DNA of 64,000 nucleotides from Peronospora farinosa (lineage: Eukaryota > Oomycota > Peronosporomycetes > Peronosporales > Peronosporaceae). Below, piece by piece: positions 20,794 through 33,378 of this stretch. Below the pieces are notes generated by a model that saw only the letters and a program-made list of their open reading frames with translations, was not told where the DNA came from and ran no database searches. The translations under genes and the position numbers were made by a program. Location: NCBI GenBank assembly GCA_947646735.1, contig CANTFK010000765.1:124001-188000 (forward strand), written 5' to 3'. Positions within the stretch are counted from its first letter, which is position 1; each line of letters opens with the position of its first letter.

Positions 20794-23730
20794 ATGGAGA
20801 ATGAAAGCTCTAACCACCAAGGAAGTATGGCTACAATCACGGGTAGTGTCTTAGACCCTGGCGGCTTCGATACCAACGACAAGTCCTCTACGGACCAAGT
20901 GTTACAGGGAAAAGCTCGCAGTGTAGCTACCTCCAAGCCTCTTTTGGTAAAAGAGCCGAGCAGCAGTCACGTTCAACAAGAAGCGCCAGTGGCAGCGGAG
21001 GGTCCGCCCGGTTCAAGTAGACAGTCAACGGCTACACGGAGGTCTAGTGGTACCATGGATAGTGCTGGTAAAGCTGTTGCCCCAACTCAGGCAGCACACA
21101 CCGGCAAAGCACCAGCCGCGCCGTCGCCAGTACCGCTGCGCGCATCGTCAGAAGATATGTTTACGGCACTGGTGGACGATATGATCGACTCGCCTAACGT
21201 AGGACAGGTCAACGCATGGCGCCAGACAGTGCGTCAGCTATTTGCGGACGTTTACACGTCAATTCCGTGTAAATCAGAGGCACTTCCTACCGAGAGGAAA
21301 CGGTTTCCAACCCTGAGTGAGGCAGAGGCAGCTAGCTTATTGGGCCTGTTCAAACAAATTTTTGTCAAGGGTAAAGAAAGTTTTGTGGAATGGAAAATAA
21401 TGGCGAAGTCCATCACGCATGAGCTGCTGACCACAAAGTGGGCATTTAAGGAGATTGTTCGACGACTAGATAGCAGTCACAAGTGGGCACACGCCCCGGT
21501 TCTAAATCAGTGGACTCAAGTAGTTCAACGTGGAGGGTCGTCACCATGTCGGCCACCGATTCGCGCAGGTCCTCAGTCTTTTGAGAATTTTATGTTCGAT
21601 CCCGCGAAGTTTTCGTGCGAAGAAATCGAACGATTGAAAGTGCTGTGCGCAGCACCAGCATACCCAGCACGGCAACAATACGTACGGGAGGGTACCGACG
21701 ATGAATGGGCGATAATCGTCGGATTAGTAGAAGGCACGGTGGCGTGTCGTCGCATGCCTGATTTTCTCAAGCATGTTCTAAAGAGTGAGGAGAGGCTACG
21801 TTTGTATAGCACCATCCAAGCTCAAGTGGAAGGTGAATTGATTTTACACTTGGATAAATCTCGTGTGGTCAAGGCGAGCAGGCAGACTACCAAAGCAATC
21901 ACGGAAGGAATTTTGGAATCGGCGGAACTCGCTCGGATTATTTTTCAAGCACTTCATCGAATGCCAAGTCAGACGAAGACAATTAGCTATGACCAAGTAA
22001 CCAAGTCAATCCAGTTCTATTTTTTTAATAGGGAAACGGCGGAACAGCACCAAGAGGTGCGAGTGCCGTATTATGGCGGCGTGTATCGGCTTCAAAATGC
22101 CCACAGGCCAGAGAAGGGATCGGTTTGGCTCCGACAACAGGGTCTTAATGGCATAGCTACCGGGCGACGGGTGGAATACACGGTGCAGCTTCACAACCTT
22201 ACCCGATTCAACGATATCGGTCGCATTGCAGCTTTTTTGAAGGCGAAGATTCCGACTGATTTCGATATGGAAAATTTGGATACTCATACCCCGGATTCTC
22301 GGACGTCCGCAATTTGGAAAGTCGTTTTCAAGCTGGCAGGTTGTCCCACATTTTTAAATGGGGTGGTCAGAATACTTTGGTTTGGCACAATCATTATCGT
22401 CAAACACCCCAATGTCGGTCATCGCATTCAATGCCTGCAGTGTGGTAACCTAGGTCACACCCTAGCTCGCTGTCGATTCACAGAAGACCAACTGCGGGGT
22501 CCCGGAGGCATTGAGGTGACTGAAGAGGACGTTCAGGATCTCGCAGATTTAGCAAAACCTCTTTCCAGTCTTGCAGAAATAAAAGCTATGGCGGCTTAAC
22601 GACTTGAGCTTCAGATGGAGGCGGAAGGGGCAGCCCAGGCAGCAGTAACGCCGACACGGGTCGCCAACGTTACAGAGTCTACGTCAGGGGTACCAGTGGT
22701 CCACATCACCAGCAGCACTCCTCAGACCGAATAAGGATCAAAGTATATCCATCTGCAACCGGAAGCGGCCCCTCCACCCAAGCAACCGTGGCTAACGAAG
22801 TCAACCAAAGGGGGACGGTCACAGTGGGATAAAAAAATGGTTACAAATGCGGCCCCTGCATCCACGTCCGGAGTATACCAGGTGCTCATGGAGGACGACC
22901 ACGATTTGAAAAGTAAAGCTAACCCAGAGAGTAATAGTGAGACTCAGCTTGTGCAAGAAACCGTGGTCGATTTAACAAAGAACTCTCAGGACGGGCATGG
23001 ACCCACTGGGAAATTGCCTCTCACATCTGAGGAAAAGCACCGACAATCGGCAGGGACATTGCGCGGTCCAGCACAGATAGCAACGGATCCCGTTATCCTC
23101 ACGCATAAACGGAAAGAGAGAACGGCATTTTACAAGCTAGTCACTGGAACGGAGTCCATGAAACTTCCGGCGCTACCATTGGGCGCTAGATCAACATCTT
23201 CACCAGTTACATTGGCAGAGGTGGAACTTCAACTAGGAGTCCGATCGGTCGCCACGCCTGCGACCGGAAACTGTATGGCTATGGCACTGGCGCAGGCGAC
23301 AGCAGAAGCAACTTTGGATGGGCCAGACAAAACCCTTGAGTTACTTACTGCCAGCCTAAAGCGAGGCATAAAATATACAGGGCTGATTGATCTCGAAGGG
23401 CAACATGCACATGACCATAGAGTACATGTGCTCGCGAATGTCAAGAGAGGATGGCCCTCCATGACCCGGCAAGAGTCGGCCACTCAAATGCGGTGGTACC
23501 TTAAGGATTTTGCAAGCAGCTCCTCCGACAGAACAGTCGAAGTTAGTGAGGACACTTGGGGAGGAAGTGGTACGGTCGGCATGGCAGCCAATTTTCTGCA
23601 GAAAAAATCTATGTTATACAGCAGTCAGAGGGCCCGAAACCGGGATGGCGGTGCAAGAAGCTTATTCCGACTACGGTCACACGAAATCGGCGAGTTATTG
23701 AGACAGCTGCGGAATATACACTGTCAATGA
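20794..23730 (+). pseudogene. LINE ORF1 with zinc knuckle, running into OTU-like domain
   Basis: From ATG 20794 one frame codes 601 residues to TAA 22597, passes a second TAA (22729-22731) and continues in the same frame to 23730, so this was one long protein. The first 130 residues are Ser/Pro/Ala-rich and disordered. A folded region follows (about 140-330), then an RRM-like stretch (TKSIQFYFFNRETAE, LKAKIPTDFDMENLDTHTP) and the zinc knuckle CLQCGNLGHTLARC (22432-22473). The part after 23200 resembles the OTU cysteine-protease fold: TPATGNCMAMALAQ gives the G-N-C core with the candidate nucleophile Cys at 23272-23274. ORF1 proteins bind element RNA. OTU proteases usually remove ubiquitin. 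The frame is lost near 23600. Confidence 0.7.
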
Positions 23731-25393
23731 TGAATTTAATTGACGAAGTGGTGGCAGACAAGATCGAGAATCCCGGACAATTACCACTTCTGCTGCATTT
23801 CTGGGGCCGCCATTACTCAGCGCTTCTCCATACTGGTAGGACCAGTCAGCTTCCGGACTTTGAAGAGGAGGTGGACAGTAAGGAGACTCAAGTAACGATT
23901 CTGGCGAATGGAAAGGCCACTGAACCGTCGGGGACACCCGACACCACAACTTTACAACAACTCGTGACGTGGTCGGCTCCGGTGGACGATTTTATGGATG
24001 GACAATGGGACCCAGAAACTTGGACTGGTGCTCCAGACGAGGTTTGGGCAGCGTTAAAAGCTTATACGGTGCATCCCGATATTCAACACGATCTCCACGT
24101 GCTTTTTACGGTTGACAAGCCGCTACAATATCGCGATTTAGTAACACTGGTTGTCACGTCAGTAAAGACCCTGGACATGACGAAGCAACAACAGGTTGCA
24201 GCAATATTACGTGGATGGGAAAACGAGAAGGCCGAATTATCTTTTTTTCAAAACCAGCAAGTTACGCATGACAAATTAAAATTTTGGCAATCCCAGCTCC
24301 ACTCGGCTAGCAGAATTGGGCAAATTCTCGATCGCCACAGCGGCCCTTCGTCCCAAGAAATTTCTGGGTTACGCGCGGTTGACATAGGCTCGGCTGAAAC
24401 GCAGCACCTTCGTCGCAGCTTGGAGGTAGATTGTCGCGCTTTAGTGTGTCGCCACCCTACAGCTAAACAAAACTTAGCTTTTATGGGCGGTCAAACGGTC
24501 TTACCGGCACTACCAACTACGCCTCCAGCCGGGATACGATCAATTTCCGATGTAGCCCGAAAACGCAGCCATAATTCTTCCCCAGACGAACGGGTGTCGA
24601 CCGGGGGTGTAGTGAGGAGCAAGCACACTGAGGATATTATCAAGAAAGGCCAAAAGACACCACCTCGACGTCGATCACAAAGGATGAGGACTATGAGCGC
24701 ATTGATCGGGATGATTGGGCGGCAACGTGGGAGGCATTAGCTCAGTAGTGGCCGTATCCCGGCAACATCCCTTTCCCCGCCGCTAGGAGCTCTACGACAG
24801 AGTGGCAGAGAGTAGCCAGGCACGCATCGGACCTACTACTATGGAATGTTAAGAGTTTTATCTTTCCAGGGGAACTACTGCAGATTTTGGATGTTTCAGT
24901 CATCGAACAATGGATGACTGACAGACGACGTGCTTGTTTGGAGGATGGGCTCAGGAAGTATCGTGAGCAGCCCATGAATCGCCCCACGCAACGATGGATT
25001 GATCGATGGATCGCCAACTTACAGCACCGCAGCGATCAAATAAAACTTGCGCCGCTAGTTGACAACGCTGATGATTGGAAATTACTACGTGCACACAACT
25101 ACGCGGGGGACGACGTTCCTAAATTTTGTGATCCACAGCGTCGAACCCGGCTCAGTCAACATCTATTGTGTGCACTGTTGTACGACACCGAAATTGCGGC
25201 TCTCGTCGAAAGCACACCGACGGCTAAACGAACGTCAGACAAACTCCGGTCCCATTTAAACTTATTAATTCAGAATGGGCGTTACAAGGAGGCGTATTAC
25301 AGCCCGTCGAAATCGGCTAATTGGGCTGCAATCGAGCGATTTTTTTGCTTCAGACTGGTCCACAAGGTGAAATCCAGTTTAGTTCAGTACTAA
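23580..25393 (+). pseudogene. LINE OTU C-terminal part and unknown region
   Basis: After a frame change near 23600 the OTU region goes on. LLLHFWGRHYSALLH (about 23790-23833) fits the OTU histidine motif, with the candidate catalytic His at 23811-23813. The frame continues to TAG 24738. A second frame, entered near 24650, has a TAG near 24749 and then runs to TAA 25391, coding a helical, Arg- and Leu-rich region (VIEQWMTDRRRACLEDGLRK) that I do not recognise. By position it is the N-terminal part of the protein that carries the endonuclease. Confidence 0.55.
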
Positions 25394-25519
25394 GGGCTCT
25401 CTACGGGTACCATTGAAGACGTCCTATTTCAAATCTGCAATTGAAATTGCCGATGCCTTCGGACGTCACGAGATACTGAACAAATTTAATTCATCAAGAC
25501 GCCCATCTCTTCCATCAGC

Positions 25520-26400
25520 GGATCGTCGAATACTCACCCAAAATGTTCTTGGTTTTACGAAAGCCACCCGAAAACTCTAGATGGAAGCTTGGCGCCACAC
25601 TCCGATCAAGCGACGACCTCTTGCATGGTGCATTCAGGAAACTCACGTGGAGACTGCGGATGAAGTTTTTGAATTGCAACTAGAGTGGAAACGTTTATGG
25701 GGTAAACATCTAGACATCAATCAGGCCCCTATGTCTTACTGGAGCATAGGCTCATCCAGGGCTGCGGGGGTTGCTATTTTACTGACGCCTCGAGCAGCGG
25801 CTAATTCCGCGGGGTGGAACGAACATCGATGGAATTCACGAGCCATTGGGGTGACAGTACATGATATGGTCATCTTCAATGTATACGCACCTAACAATAG
25901 GGCTGAGCGGGAAGGTTTTTTTACGGGCCTACAGGAGTGGAATATGCCATCCGACACTACTGTCCTGTTAGGGGATTTTAATAGTGTCCAAAGTCCCCAA
26001 TTAGATAGATTGGGACAAAGGTCAGCCAGCAGTCCAGAAAGTCCAGCACTGGGTCGACTGCTAGAGGAGACTGAAGAAAGTGATGCTCAGCTATTAAGGG
26101 AACATGCCGAGGACGACGCGGCTGTAGATACGACGGATCATTATACGTATTGGAACAATGAGAAGGCCAGCAGTATCGACCGGTTTTACGTGCCCCAGGA
26201 CTGGGCGCCGCAAGTAATTTGGGTATCCTCGACGCCACTTCCCCTATATTCTGACAATCAACAAGTCGAGCTACATCTGCGCGTCGCTCCATCAGATTGG
26301 AAACCATCCAAGCGAATTCCACCAAAAAGGTATCCCATTCAAACTCACCAGCCGGACCGCGTCTTGGACAACTTATTAAACGAAATGGACACTATGGGGG
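25520..26400 (+). pseudogene. LINE AP-endonuclease domain
   Basis: The domain starts near LTQNVLGFTKATRKL (25536-25580), is crossed by a TAG at 25578-25580 and is then open to 26549. It has the marks of the exonuclease-endonuclease-phosphatase fold used by L1-type elements to nick target DNA: CIQETHVE (catalytic Glu), FNVYAPNN, VLLGDFNSV (Asp and Asn) and SSIDRFYV. The final Ser-Asp-His block is degraded (YSDNQQVEL). After about 26400 the reading is satellite-like sequence, and no RT follows. Confidence 0.75.
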
Positions 26401-26689
26401 TTGGACACACTTCTGTGGTAAAGTCGATCAAGAAAAATTTGATCAACAATATCGAAAGTGATCATAATGTGGACCACTTACACGGCGGAAGTCATATCCT
26501 ATGGATTATACTTGGCTATTGTATGGGAGCGATCAAGATCTATCGATGAATGATCGCATAGTTTATACTTGGCTATTGTATTGGAATGACAGCTTATCTG
26601 GATCGAACATGTGATGGCCACGGTTGGCCGGGGAGTACGCGGCGGTGATGACGATCAGGGTGGGAGATCGCTCGATAGCAGTCGTCGAT

Positions 26690-27092
26690 CGTGATCGACA
26701 AGGGTGATCGACGATCGTGATCAACAAGTGTGATCGACGATCGTGATCAACAAGTGTGATCGACGATCGTAAGCTCGATCTAGAAAGCCGATCGCGATAT
26801 GTAACCGGTTACAGATCGATCGTAACCTCGATTGACGAATCAAGATCGCGATGGTACGACGATCGTGATCAGGAAAGGGTGATCGTCGATCGTAACCTCG
26901 ATCTAGAAAGCCGATCGCGAGAAGTAACCGGATACAGATCGTGATCGACAAGTGTGATCGTCGATCGTGATCGACAAGGGTGATCGACGATCGTGATCAG
27001 CAAGTGTGATCAGTATGATCGACGATCAGCAAGTGTGACAAGTATGATCGACGATCAGCAAGTGTGACAAGTATGATCGACGATCGTGATCG
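26690..27092. repeat. GATC/CGATCG palindrome-rich satellite, left part
   Basis: The sequence is built from GATCGACGATCGTGATC blocks joined by CAACAAGTGT-like spacers, with a longer unit holding AAAGCCGATCGCGA and GTAACCGGTTACAGATCG. Most blocks are self-complementary. The spacing is irregular, so it is a higher-order array rather than a simple repeat. It adjoins the truncated LINE on the left and is cut by GypC on the right. Confidence 0.85.
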
Positions 27093-27097
27093 ACAAG

Positions 27098-27441
27098 TGT
27101 AACGGGGCTAGAACGTACCGTCACTAGCTTACACGTGCGCTTGAGGAAGACTCAAGCCCGAGTATTAGGTATTAATTAAATTTAACTCTGATTTTTATTT
27201 TGGTTTTAATTCGTACTAATTACGAAGATTTTTTAGTCGTAATAAATACGACAGTGTTCCCGCCTTTCGGGAACCACACAATTTCAGGTTGATTTATCAT
27301 TGGTCCATATTGGGGACTTTAGGCCCAATAATAAACCAATAATAAATTACCACGCTGTGCCCGCTATTCGGGCCCAGCACCTGCCTACATATGTAATTCT
27401 TTATTTGTGTTAATGCTATATGTGTAATGTAGCCCATTACA
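27098..27441 (-). repeat. GypC 3' LTR
   Basis: 344 bp. In plus orientation it reads TGTAACGGGG to CCCATTACA. The five differences from the 5' LTR all lie in its first 100 bases in plus orientation. The purine tract GAGAAGGGGGTGA (minus strand, 27442-27454) adjoins it. Confidence 0.95.
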
Positions 27442-27454
27442 TCACCCCCTTCTC

Positions 27455-28790
27455 ATGACAGCACTCACCAACCGTGAGTGCTCAACTGTCGAAAACCCTT
27501 CGCCCACAAACGAACAAGCAATGTCCGGAGACCCAACACCCAGTCCAGCAGCACTCCCAAGGAACGTCAGCGGGAGTGCATCAACCAACATCATGGCGCG
27601 GCAGCTCATACCTTGGTCGCTGTACGACTTGTCCGGAGCTCACGCTCCAGACTCACTGGACATGATGCGGGACTACTTCCACCGATTTCGAAAACTGCGC
27701 GGGAAAGGTCTTGATGGAATCGAGCATGAAGCTCTACAACGTTCTTGGTGCGCCTTCATCCAACGTTGGAATCGGATGACAATCTTGTGACTCGACTCCA
27801 CGCCCAACTCATGACGAATGGCGACGACACATCGCTGAGTGTCCACTCAGTGATCGCGAACGAAGTTGGATTGCGAAGTATGAGCGAAGTCTGGGCGAAC
27901 GGAGAAGCGCAGTTATTCGTGGTGCGCCCTGCTGGCGGCACCACTCGCGACAGCGGAGTCGATCTCCGCGGGATCATCAGCGCAGGGCAGCGATACGTTC
28001 GCCTGCCCGTCCAGTTGCGCGATTCTCGCCTCGCAATCGTGATATGTATTCACCGCGACGTTCTCGATCACGGCATCGTTCTCGTTCGCGACATCGTTCT
28101 CGTTCACGGCATCGTTCTCGTTCGCGACATCGTTCTCGTTCTTGTCATCGTTCCCGTTTCCGCAAACGTGAATCTCCTTACCGCTCTCGTTTGTCACGAG
28201 AGCGTTCGCGTGCTCGCCCGCCTTGGAATAGTCCGACTTTGTGGCTTCATACGACAGAACCACATCTGGAACGTCACGAAGGAGCGAGGAACGTGGTTCC
28301 CATGTATCCTGCTCGGGAGGGAATCCAAGCCAACGTACTCGGTACCTACGCACGGATGGAACCGCACGCTTCTCATGAGCCGACTGCAGTAATGGTTGTG
28401 GAGGGTCCTCGTGACCCACAATGCGGTCTACAATCCAGCGCACCTGTCCCTCCGCATCAACAAGCGGAGGAGGGCTCTCGCGGTGGTAGAGCTGGCGTCC
28501 TGGTTGCTCAGGACGATGTTGATCAGGCCGTGAATATAGCTGCCGATGCTCGGCTGGAGGCTGAGGCTGCCAGTGAACGTGCTGCCCAGGCGGAGAAGAC
28601 TTCGAGTGAGACCCGGCAGTCGAACCGTGAACTGCTCGAGCGGATAAGGATTCTGGAGCGCCAGATGCTTGGTCAGGTTCAGACGGGATCGAGACCCCGC
28701 CCCATGTCATCGGCGCGTCGAGCGCGACGGGAAGGCCGTTCGACTTACGAACCCCTGAAGCCGGCGTCGGAGCCAAACCGTGAAGCGTAG
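27455..28790 (+). pseudogene. GypC antisense ORF (RS-rich, coiled coil)
   Basis: ATG 27455 lies only 13 bases from the LTR and opens a frame antisense to pol. It reads 111 codons in the first frame (LIPWSLYDLSGAHAPDSLDM, DYFHRFRKLRGKG), continues in a second frame from about 27780 (LHAQLMTNGDDTSLSVHSV) and from about 27970 in a third, which holds an Arg-Ser-His repeat (28044-28160), a Pro/Gln-rich part and an Ala/Glu coiled coil (AADARLEAEAASERAAQAEK, RELLERIRILERQM, about 28535-28665). It ends at TAG 28788. Two shifts make it non-functional as it stands. Acidic or ordered N-terminus, basic RS part and coiled coil match the plan of the other antisense frames. It overlaps the chromodomain codons. 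Confidence 0.6.
28061..28165. repeat. 18-bp tandem repeat coding on both strands
   Basis: About six copies of an 18-bp unit (CATCGTTCTCGTTCGCGA and variants). On the plus strand it codes the antisense Arg-Ser-His repeat, on the minus strand the NENDVANENDAV repeat in the pol tail. Units differ by substitutions but keep both frames. Confidence 0.85.
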
Positions 28791-31700
28791 CCGGAAGATA
28801 TTCCTTCAGCCGCCCGACATAGAATGTCGGGTGGAGTTGCAGTGAAGAGGGGACGTCGAGTGTATAAGCGTCGCCAATTGCCTTCAGAACCTTGAAAGGA
28901 CCGATGAATCGTGGCGCGAGTTTACTCGCGCCCAGATTAGTGACCGCAGAATCCCTTAAACCTTCCGTCGATAATAATACACGGTCACCTTTCTCAAACT
29001 TGCTCATGTTCTTTCTTCCATGTTTGTCAGCGTTCTCCTTCTGTTGGTCTACAGCAGTTTGTAGTGCGTCGCGTACAAACCTGGTGATGGCTTGACGTTG
29101 GAGTATAAATTCCGACACGGCCATGTCATCAATTGGTCGCGCCGACTCAATCGGCGCGTAGTTGGCAGTAGGGGAACGTTTACCCGAAGACGGGTCAATC
29201 AATGTGTGCGCAGTCCATCGATCTAATGGGGACGCCACGTCTGGTGGCATCAAAGTAGCCGTCTTTGCCTTTAATCAGGTTACTGCATTCGCGCTCAAAA
29301 TACCGTGAGCTGCACTCGATCCTTGTTTATCACCTTTATCCCCCCCCAGAGTGGAGCCACTAGGTTTTGTGGGTCGCCCCACGGCCAGGACAGTAGGAAC
29401 ACGAGGGTGACGAGCCGAATTTACAAAAAATGACGTCAACCCTGTTGACGCGTGTACGGCGTTGTTGAGTGCGAACTCAGCGAGTGGTAAAAATGCACTC
29501 CAACTTGTAAATGACGTAGCATAACTCCGAAGAACATCTTCGAGGACTCGGTTCACGCGCTCGGTCTGCCCATCCGTTTCCGGATGGGATGCCGTCGACA
29601 TCAGCAGTTTTGTCCCGAGGAGCTCGAAAATTGATGTCCAAAATGCGGACGTAAATCGCGGATCACGGTCCGAAACAATGTTTTCTGGAAGGCCATGATG
29701 ACGGAACACCGCGTCGATGAAGTGCGCCGCGGTCTCTGCCGCGGTGACCTTAGCGTGAACAGGCACGAGATGTGTCATCTTGCTGAATCTGTCAACAAAG
29801 ACCAAGATGCCCGTTCGAGCTTGGCTATCGGGCGCAAGCCCGAAGATAAAGTCCATCGAAACTGATCTCCAGGCCTCTGCTGCAATTGGCAACGATCGCA
29901 AGGGAGCCTGTGACGATGGAGATGGCTTCACACGCTGGCATATTTCGCACGTTCGGATCCAGTTGCGTACCCACTTATACATGTGGGGCCAGAAGAAGTC
30001 TCGAGACACAGCCGCGAAAGTCTTTTCGTGGCCTAAATGGCCGCCAGCAGGAGCATCGTGATACTCGTGAATGATTCTTGCACGCAAATCCATGTCATTG
30101 GCAATCACCGTGCGAGGAGAATCGAATTGGTCGATGCTATACAGAAGCAAATCGCCATCTAAACTGTATCGATGAATATGGTCGCGCTTGGTACGGGATA
30201 ATGCTCCCAGTGCAGCATCGCTGGGAGCACGCAGATACTAGATAATGTCTGCATAATCTGAGTCACCCTTGTACGCTGCGACGATCTCATCAAATAAACA
30301 CGGCTAGGGTGTAACCCGAGTTAAGTTCAGCGATACACACATTGCACATCGGTCATCATCGTCCTCGTCATCAGTAGCCTGGCGACTCAGAGCAGTCCGA
30401 GGATCGTAGTCGGGACGTCGTGACAAGGCGTCAGCGAGAATATTGGTCTTGCCTGGCTTGTAATGCACGACGAAGTTGTACTCAGAGAAGAATGAGAGCC
30501 ATCGTGCCATCCGTTGGGACAGGTGTGGGCTCTTCATCGCTGTGCGCAGCGATGCATGATCGGTGTACAAAGCAAACGTACTTTTACCAAGGAGATGCAC
30601 GCGAAACTTGATGAGTGCATAGCGCAACGCTAATAACTTCTTGTCGTGAACCGGATAGTTCTTCTCAGCTGGCTTCATCTGTCGCGACTGGTAACTCACG
30701 ACTCGTTCACGGCCCTCATCATCAAATTGCATGAGGGCACAACCGATTGCAAAATCCCTGGCGTCGCAAACCACGTGGAACGGCTTGGAATCGTCTGGTA
30801 GGACCAGGACTGGCGCTGACGCTAGGCTCTTCTTTACTGCTTCGAAGGCTGCTTGGTGCTCGGGACGCCACAACCACGTGGCGTCTTTCTTCAAGAGTGA
30901 CGACAAAGGCTGGATAGAACCAGCATAATCCTTCGTATAATTGTGCAAATAAGTAGCCAAGCCGAGCCACTGGCGCAACTCTGTAGGGTTCTTGGGCGTG
31001 GGCCAAGAACAGATGGACGACACCTTCTCTGGATCAGCTCGAACTCCCGATTTACTCACATAGCAACCCAACACCGGAATCTCCGGTGCACAAAAGACAC
31101 ACTTCTTGAGATTCGCGTACAACTTGTTGTCCCGCATAACTTGAAACACTTGCTTCAGGTGTTATAGGTGAACTTGGACATTGTTGAGGTTGCCCTCGGC
31201 GCGACTATGGACGAAGATATCGTCAAAATAACTTGGGGCAAAGTTCCGAAGAGGTCTCAACACTTGAGACACCATGCGATTGAAAGTGGCCGGAGCGTTC
31301 TTCAACCCTTGTGGCATTACCAGCCACTCCCATAACATGCCACTCGGGGTGCTCACCGCGGTGAGTGGGATATCGCTCGGGCGCATCAAAATCTGGTAAA
31401 AGCCATCGGTCAAGTCGATGGCACTGAAGATGACACTACCTGACATGGAATTCAGCACCATGTCCTTCCTGGGAATTGGCGTTTGCGCAGGAATAGTGGC
31501 ATCATTCAACGTATTGAACGCATGCACTATCCGCCAGCCTCCCGTAGCCTTCTTCACGCAGAAGGTTGGACTCGAATGTGGTGAGATACTCTCCCGCACA
31601 TGACCCGCTTTGCGGCGACCTTCAAAGAATGCGTCAATAGCTTCGACTTGATCTCGAGGCAACGGCCACTGCCGTGTCACACAATACTTCGACCCTGGCA

Positions 31701-32282
31701 CGAGATCAATCTCGTGCCGAACACCGCGGTCCGCAGGAAGTTCAGCCGGGATCTTGTCCGGGAACACGTCTGCATACTCACGAGCAATGTCGTAGACGGG
31801 GTTACCAGACTCTCGCAGGGCCTCCCATGACTGTGATGCAAACCTTTCTTCACGCGCAGACTTCGGCTCAGCGCTTTGAGGACGCGCCATATGCTCCTCG
31901 TTTGCCACGGTAACCACCTCGTTGGTGATTAGACACACTTGTTCCACAGTGCCTCCCTTAAGGTCACGTAGGAAATGCTTCCAGAAAATCCCTGGAAGAC
32001 TTGTAATGGAAGACGCATTACGAGGAGGACTCTCGACCTCGATATATTGGCGCCTTTGTGGACTCCCTTCCACGTACACGATAGCGTGGACGCATTCCAA
32101 CGCTAAATTCTCGGTGCTGTTGTCCCCATCGTGCTTCGAGCCACTACTCGAACTCGAAGCTGGCGAACCGCAGTCAGGTGATAAACCATCACCCCCCTCT
32201 AGGCACTGGATGTCTTCATCCAAGATGCCGGAAACACTGGACGGGAGTACCCCAAACTCGACCGTCGACACTTGATGCGGGA

Positions 32283-32720
32283 GCTCCTGCTCGGCCGCCG
32301 TAAACCCGCGTGGGAGCCCCTGCTCAACCACAGTATGCCCATGTGGGAACCTCGGTTCGACCACAGTGGGTGATGATGGGAACCTCGGTTCGACCATCAT
32401 GCTCTCGCGTGGGGACTCCTGTCCGTCCACGTTGTACTCGTGTGGGAGCCCCTGCTCGACCACAATATGCCCATGTGGGAACCTCGGTTCGACCACAGTG
32501 GGTGATGATGGGAACCCCGGTTCGACCATCATGCTCTCGCGTGAGGACTCCTGTCCGTCCACGTCACACTCGCTGGCGAGCTCTTGCTCGTCGCCACAAT
32601 GCCCTTGTGGGAGCCCCTGCTCGACCACAATAGGTGCAGATGGGAACCCCGGTTCAACCACTGCATTCACGTGCGGGAACCCCTGTTCAACCGCATTAAT
32701 GACGCGCGGGAACCCCTGTT
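32283..32720 (-). repeat. Coding tandem repeat in GypC PR-RT linker
   Basis: Repeats of VEQGFP/VEPRFP with spacers of 8-10 codons, including a longer duplicated block ([14 protein letters not shown] twice, [13 protein letters not shown] twice). It lies between protease and RT and is in frame. It matches the place but not the unit length of the GypB repeat. Confidence 0.85.
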
Positions 32721-33378
32721 CGACCACTTCGTCCTCGTCGTCCTCTTCGCTCTGTAGCGAGGAGTCACTGTCACTTGTGTCCCGAAGAACAGCACAAGCA
32801 GTGCAGAGAGGGCCATCGCTCGCTCAGTGCACCGCCAACGTCGTGGAATCGCGATCCACGACTGTGACGTTTGGCCAGTCACTTGGAGATACCAAGAGAT
32901 GGGTAAACACTTCACTGACATCGAACTTGCGTCGACGTCTCACTGATCTGGCTAACCAGTCGATCTGGGGCTTATAACGTGCCAACCATGGCATGCCCAG
33001 TATGCAATCGAATGCATAATTCATCGCGATCACCAAGAAATCATCATTACTGCGAAAGCCATCAAACGTATACGGCAACGACACTTCGCGCCGCGATACG
33101 CGGTGTGGTTTCCCGTCAGCCAACTTGACGACGACTTGGCCAGGTCCCTCACGGACCTGAATGCTGGGAGGCAGCATCGACAAACAAGATTCACGAAAGA
33201 AATTGTTTGTTGCTCCTGAGTCCAGGAGTGCTCGCAGAGGTCGCCGGACGCCGGCGACATGTAAGCTGACAATAATCAGACGTGAATCACCACTCGTAGT
33301 GGTGGCATTTAACCGTGCTCGTAGCGCAGGAGGACTGGAAGGTTGGGCTGCCACCGGGGGACCCGGACCTCCGTTCCA

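Larger units (their letters stand above)
20638..26400 (+). mobile_element. LINE (non-LTR) element with OTU-like region, 3' truncated
   Basis: The order is a TATA-like box, an ORF1 with a CCHC zinc knuckle, an OTU-type cysteine protease region, a stretch of unknown function and an apurinic endonuclease domain of the L1 kind. There are no LTRs. The reverse transcriptase that should follow the endonuclease is missing, and the sequence runs into the GATC-rich satellite. Stops and frameshifts throughout show an old dead copy. The right boundary is approximate. Confidence 0.75.

Noticed and set aside
22837..23730. Stand-alone host OTU deubiquitinase gene.
   Set aside because: It is in the same frame as the LINE ORF1, separated only by two stops, and is followed by the LINE endonuclease.
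26690..27092. CRISPR-like array of short repeats.
   Set aside because: Spacing is irregular, the supposed spacers are themselves repeats, no cas genes are present and the setting is eukaryotic.
28044..28790. Arg-Ser-rich frame that looks like a host SR splicing factor.
   Set aside because: It lies wholly inside GypC, antisense to the pol tail, has no RRM and matches the antisense frames of the other elements. It is element sequence.
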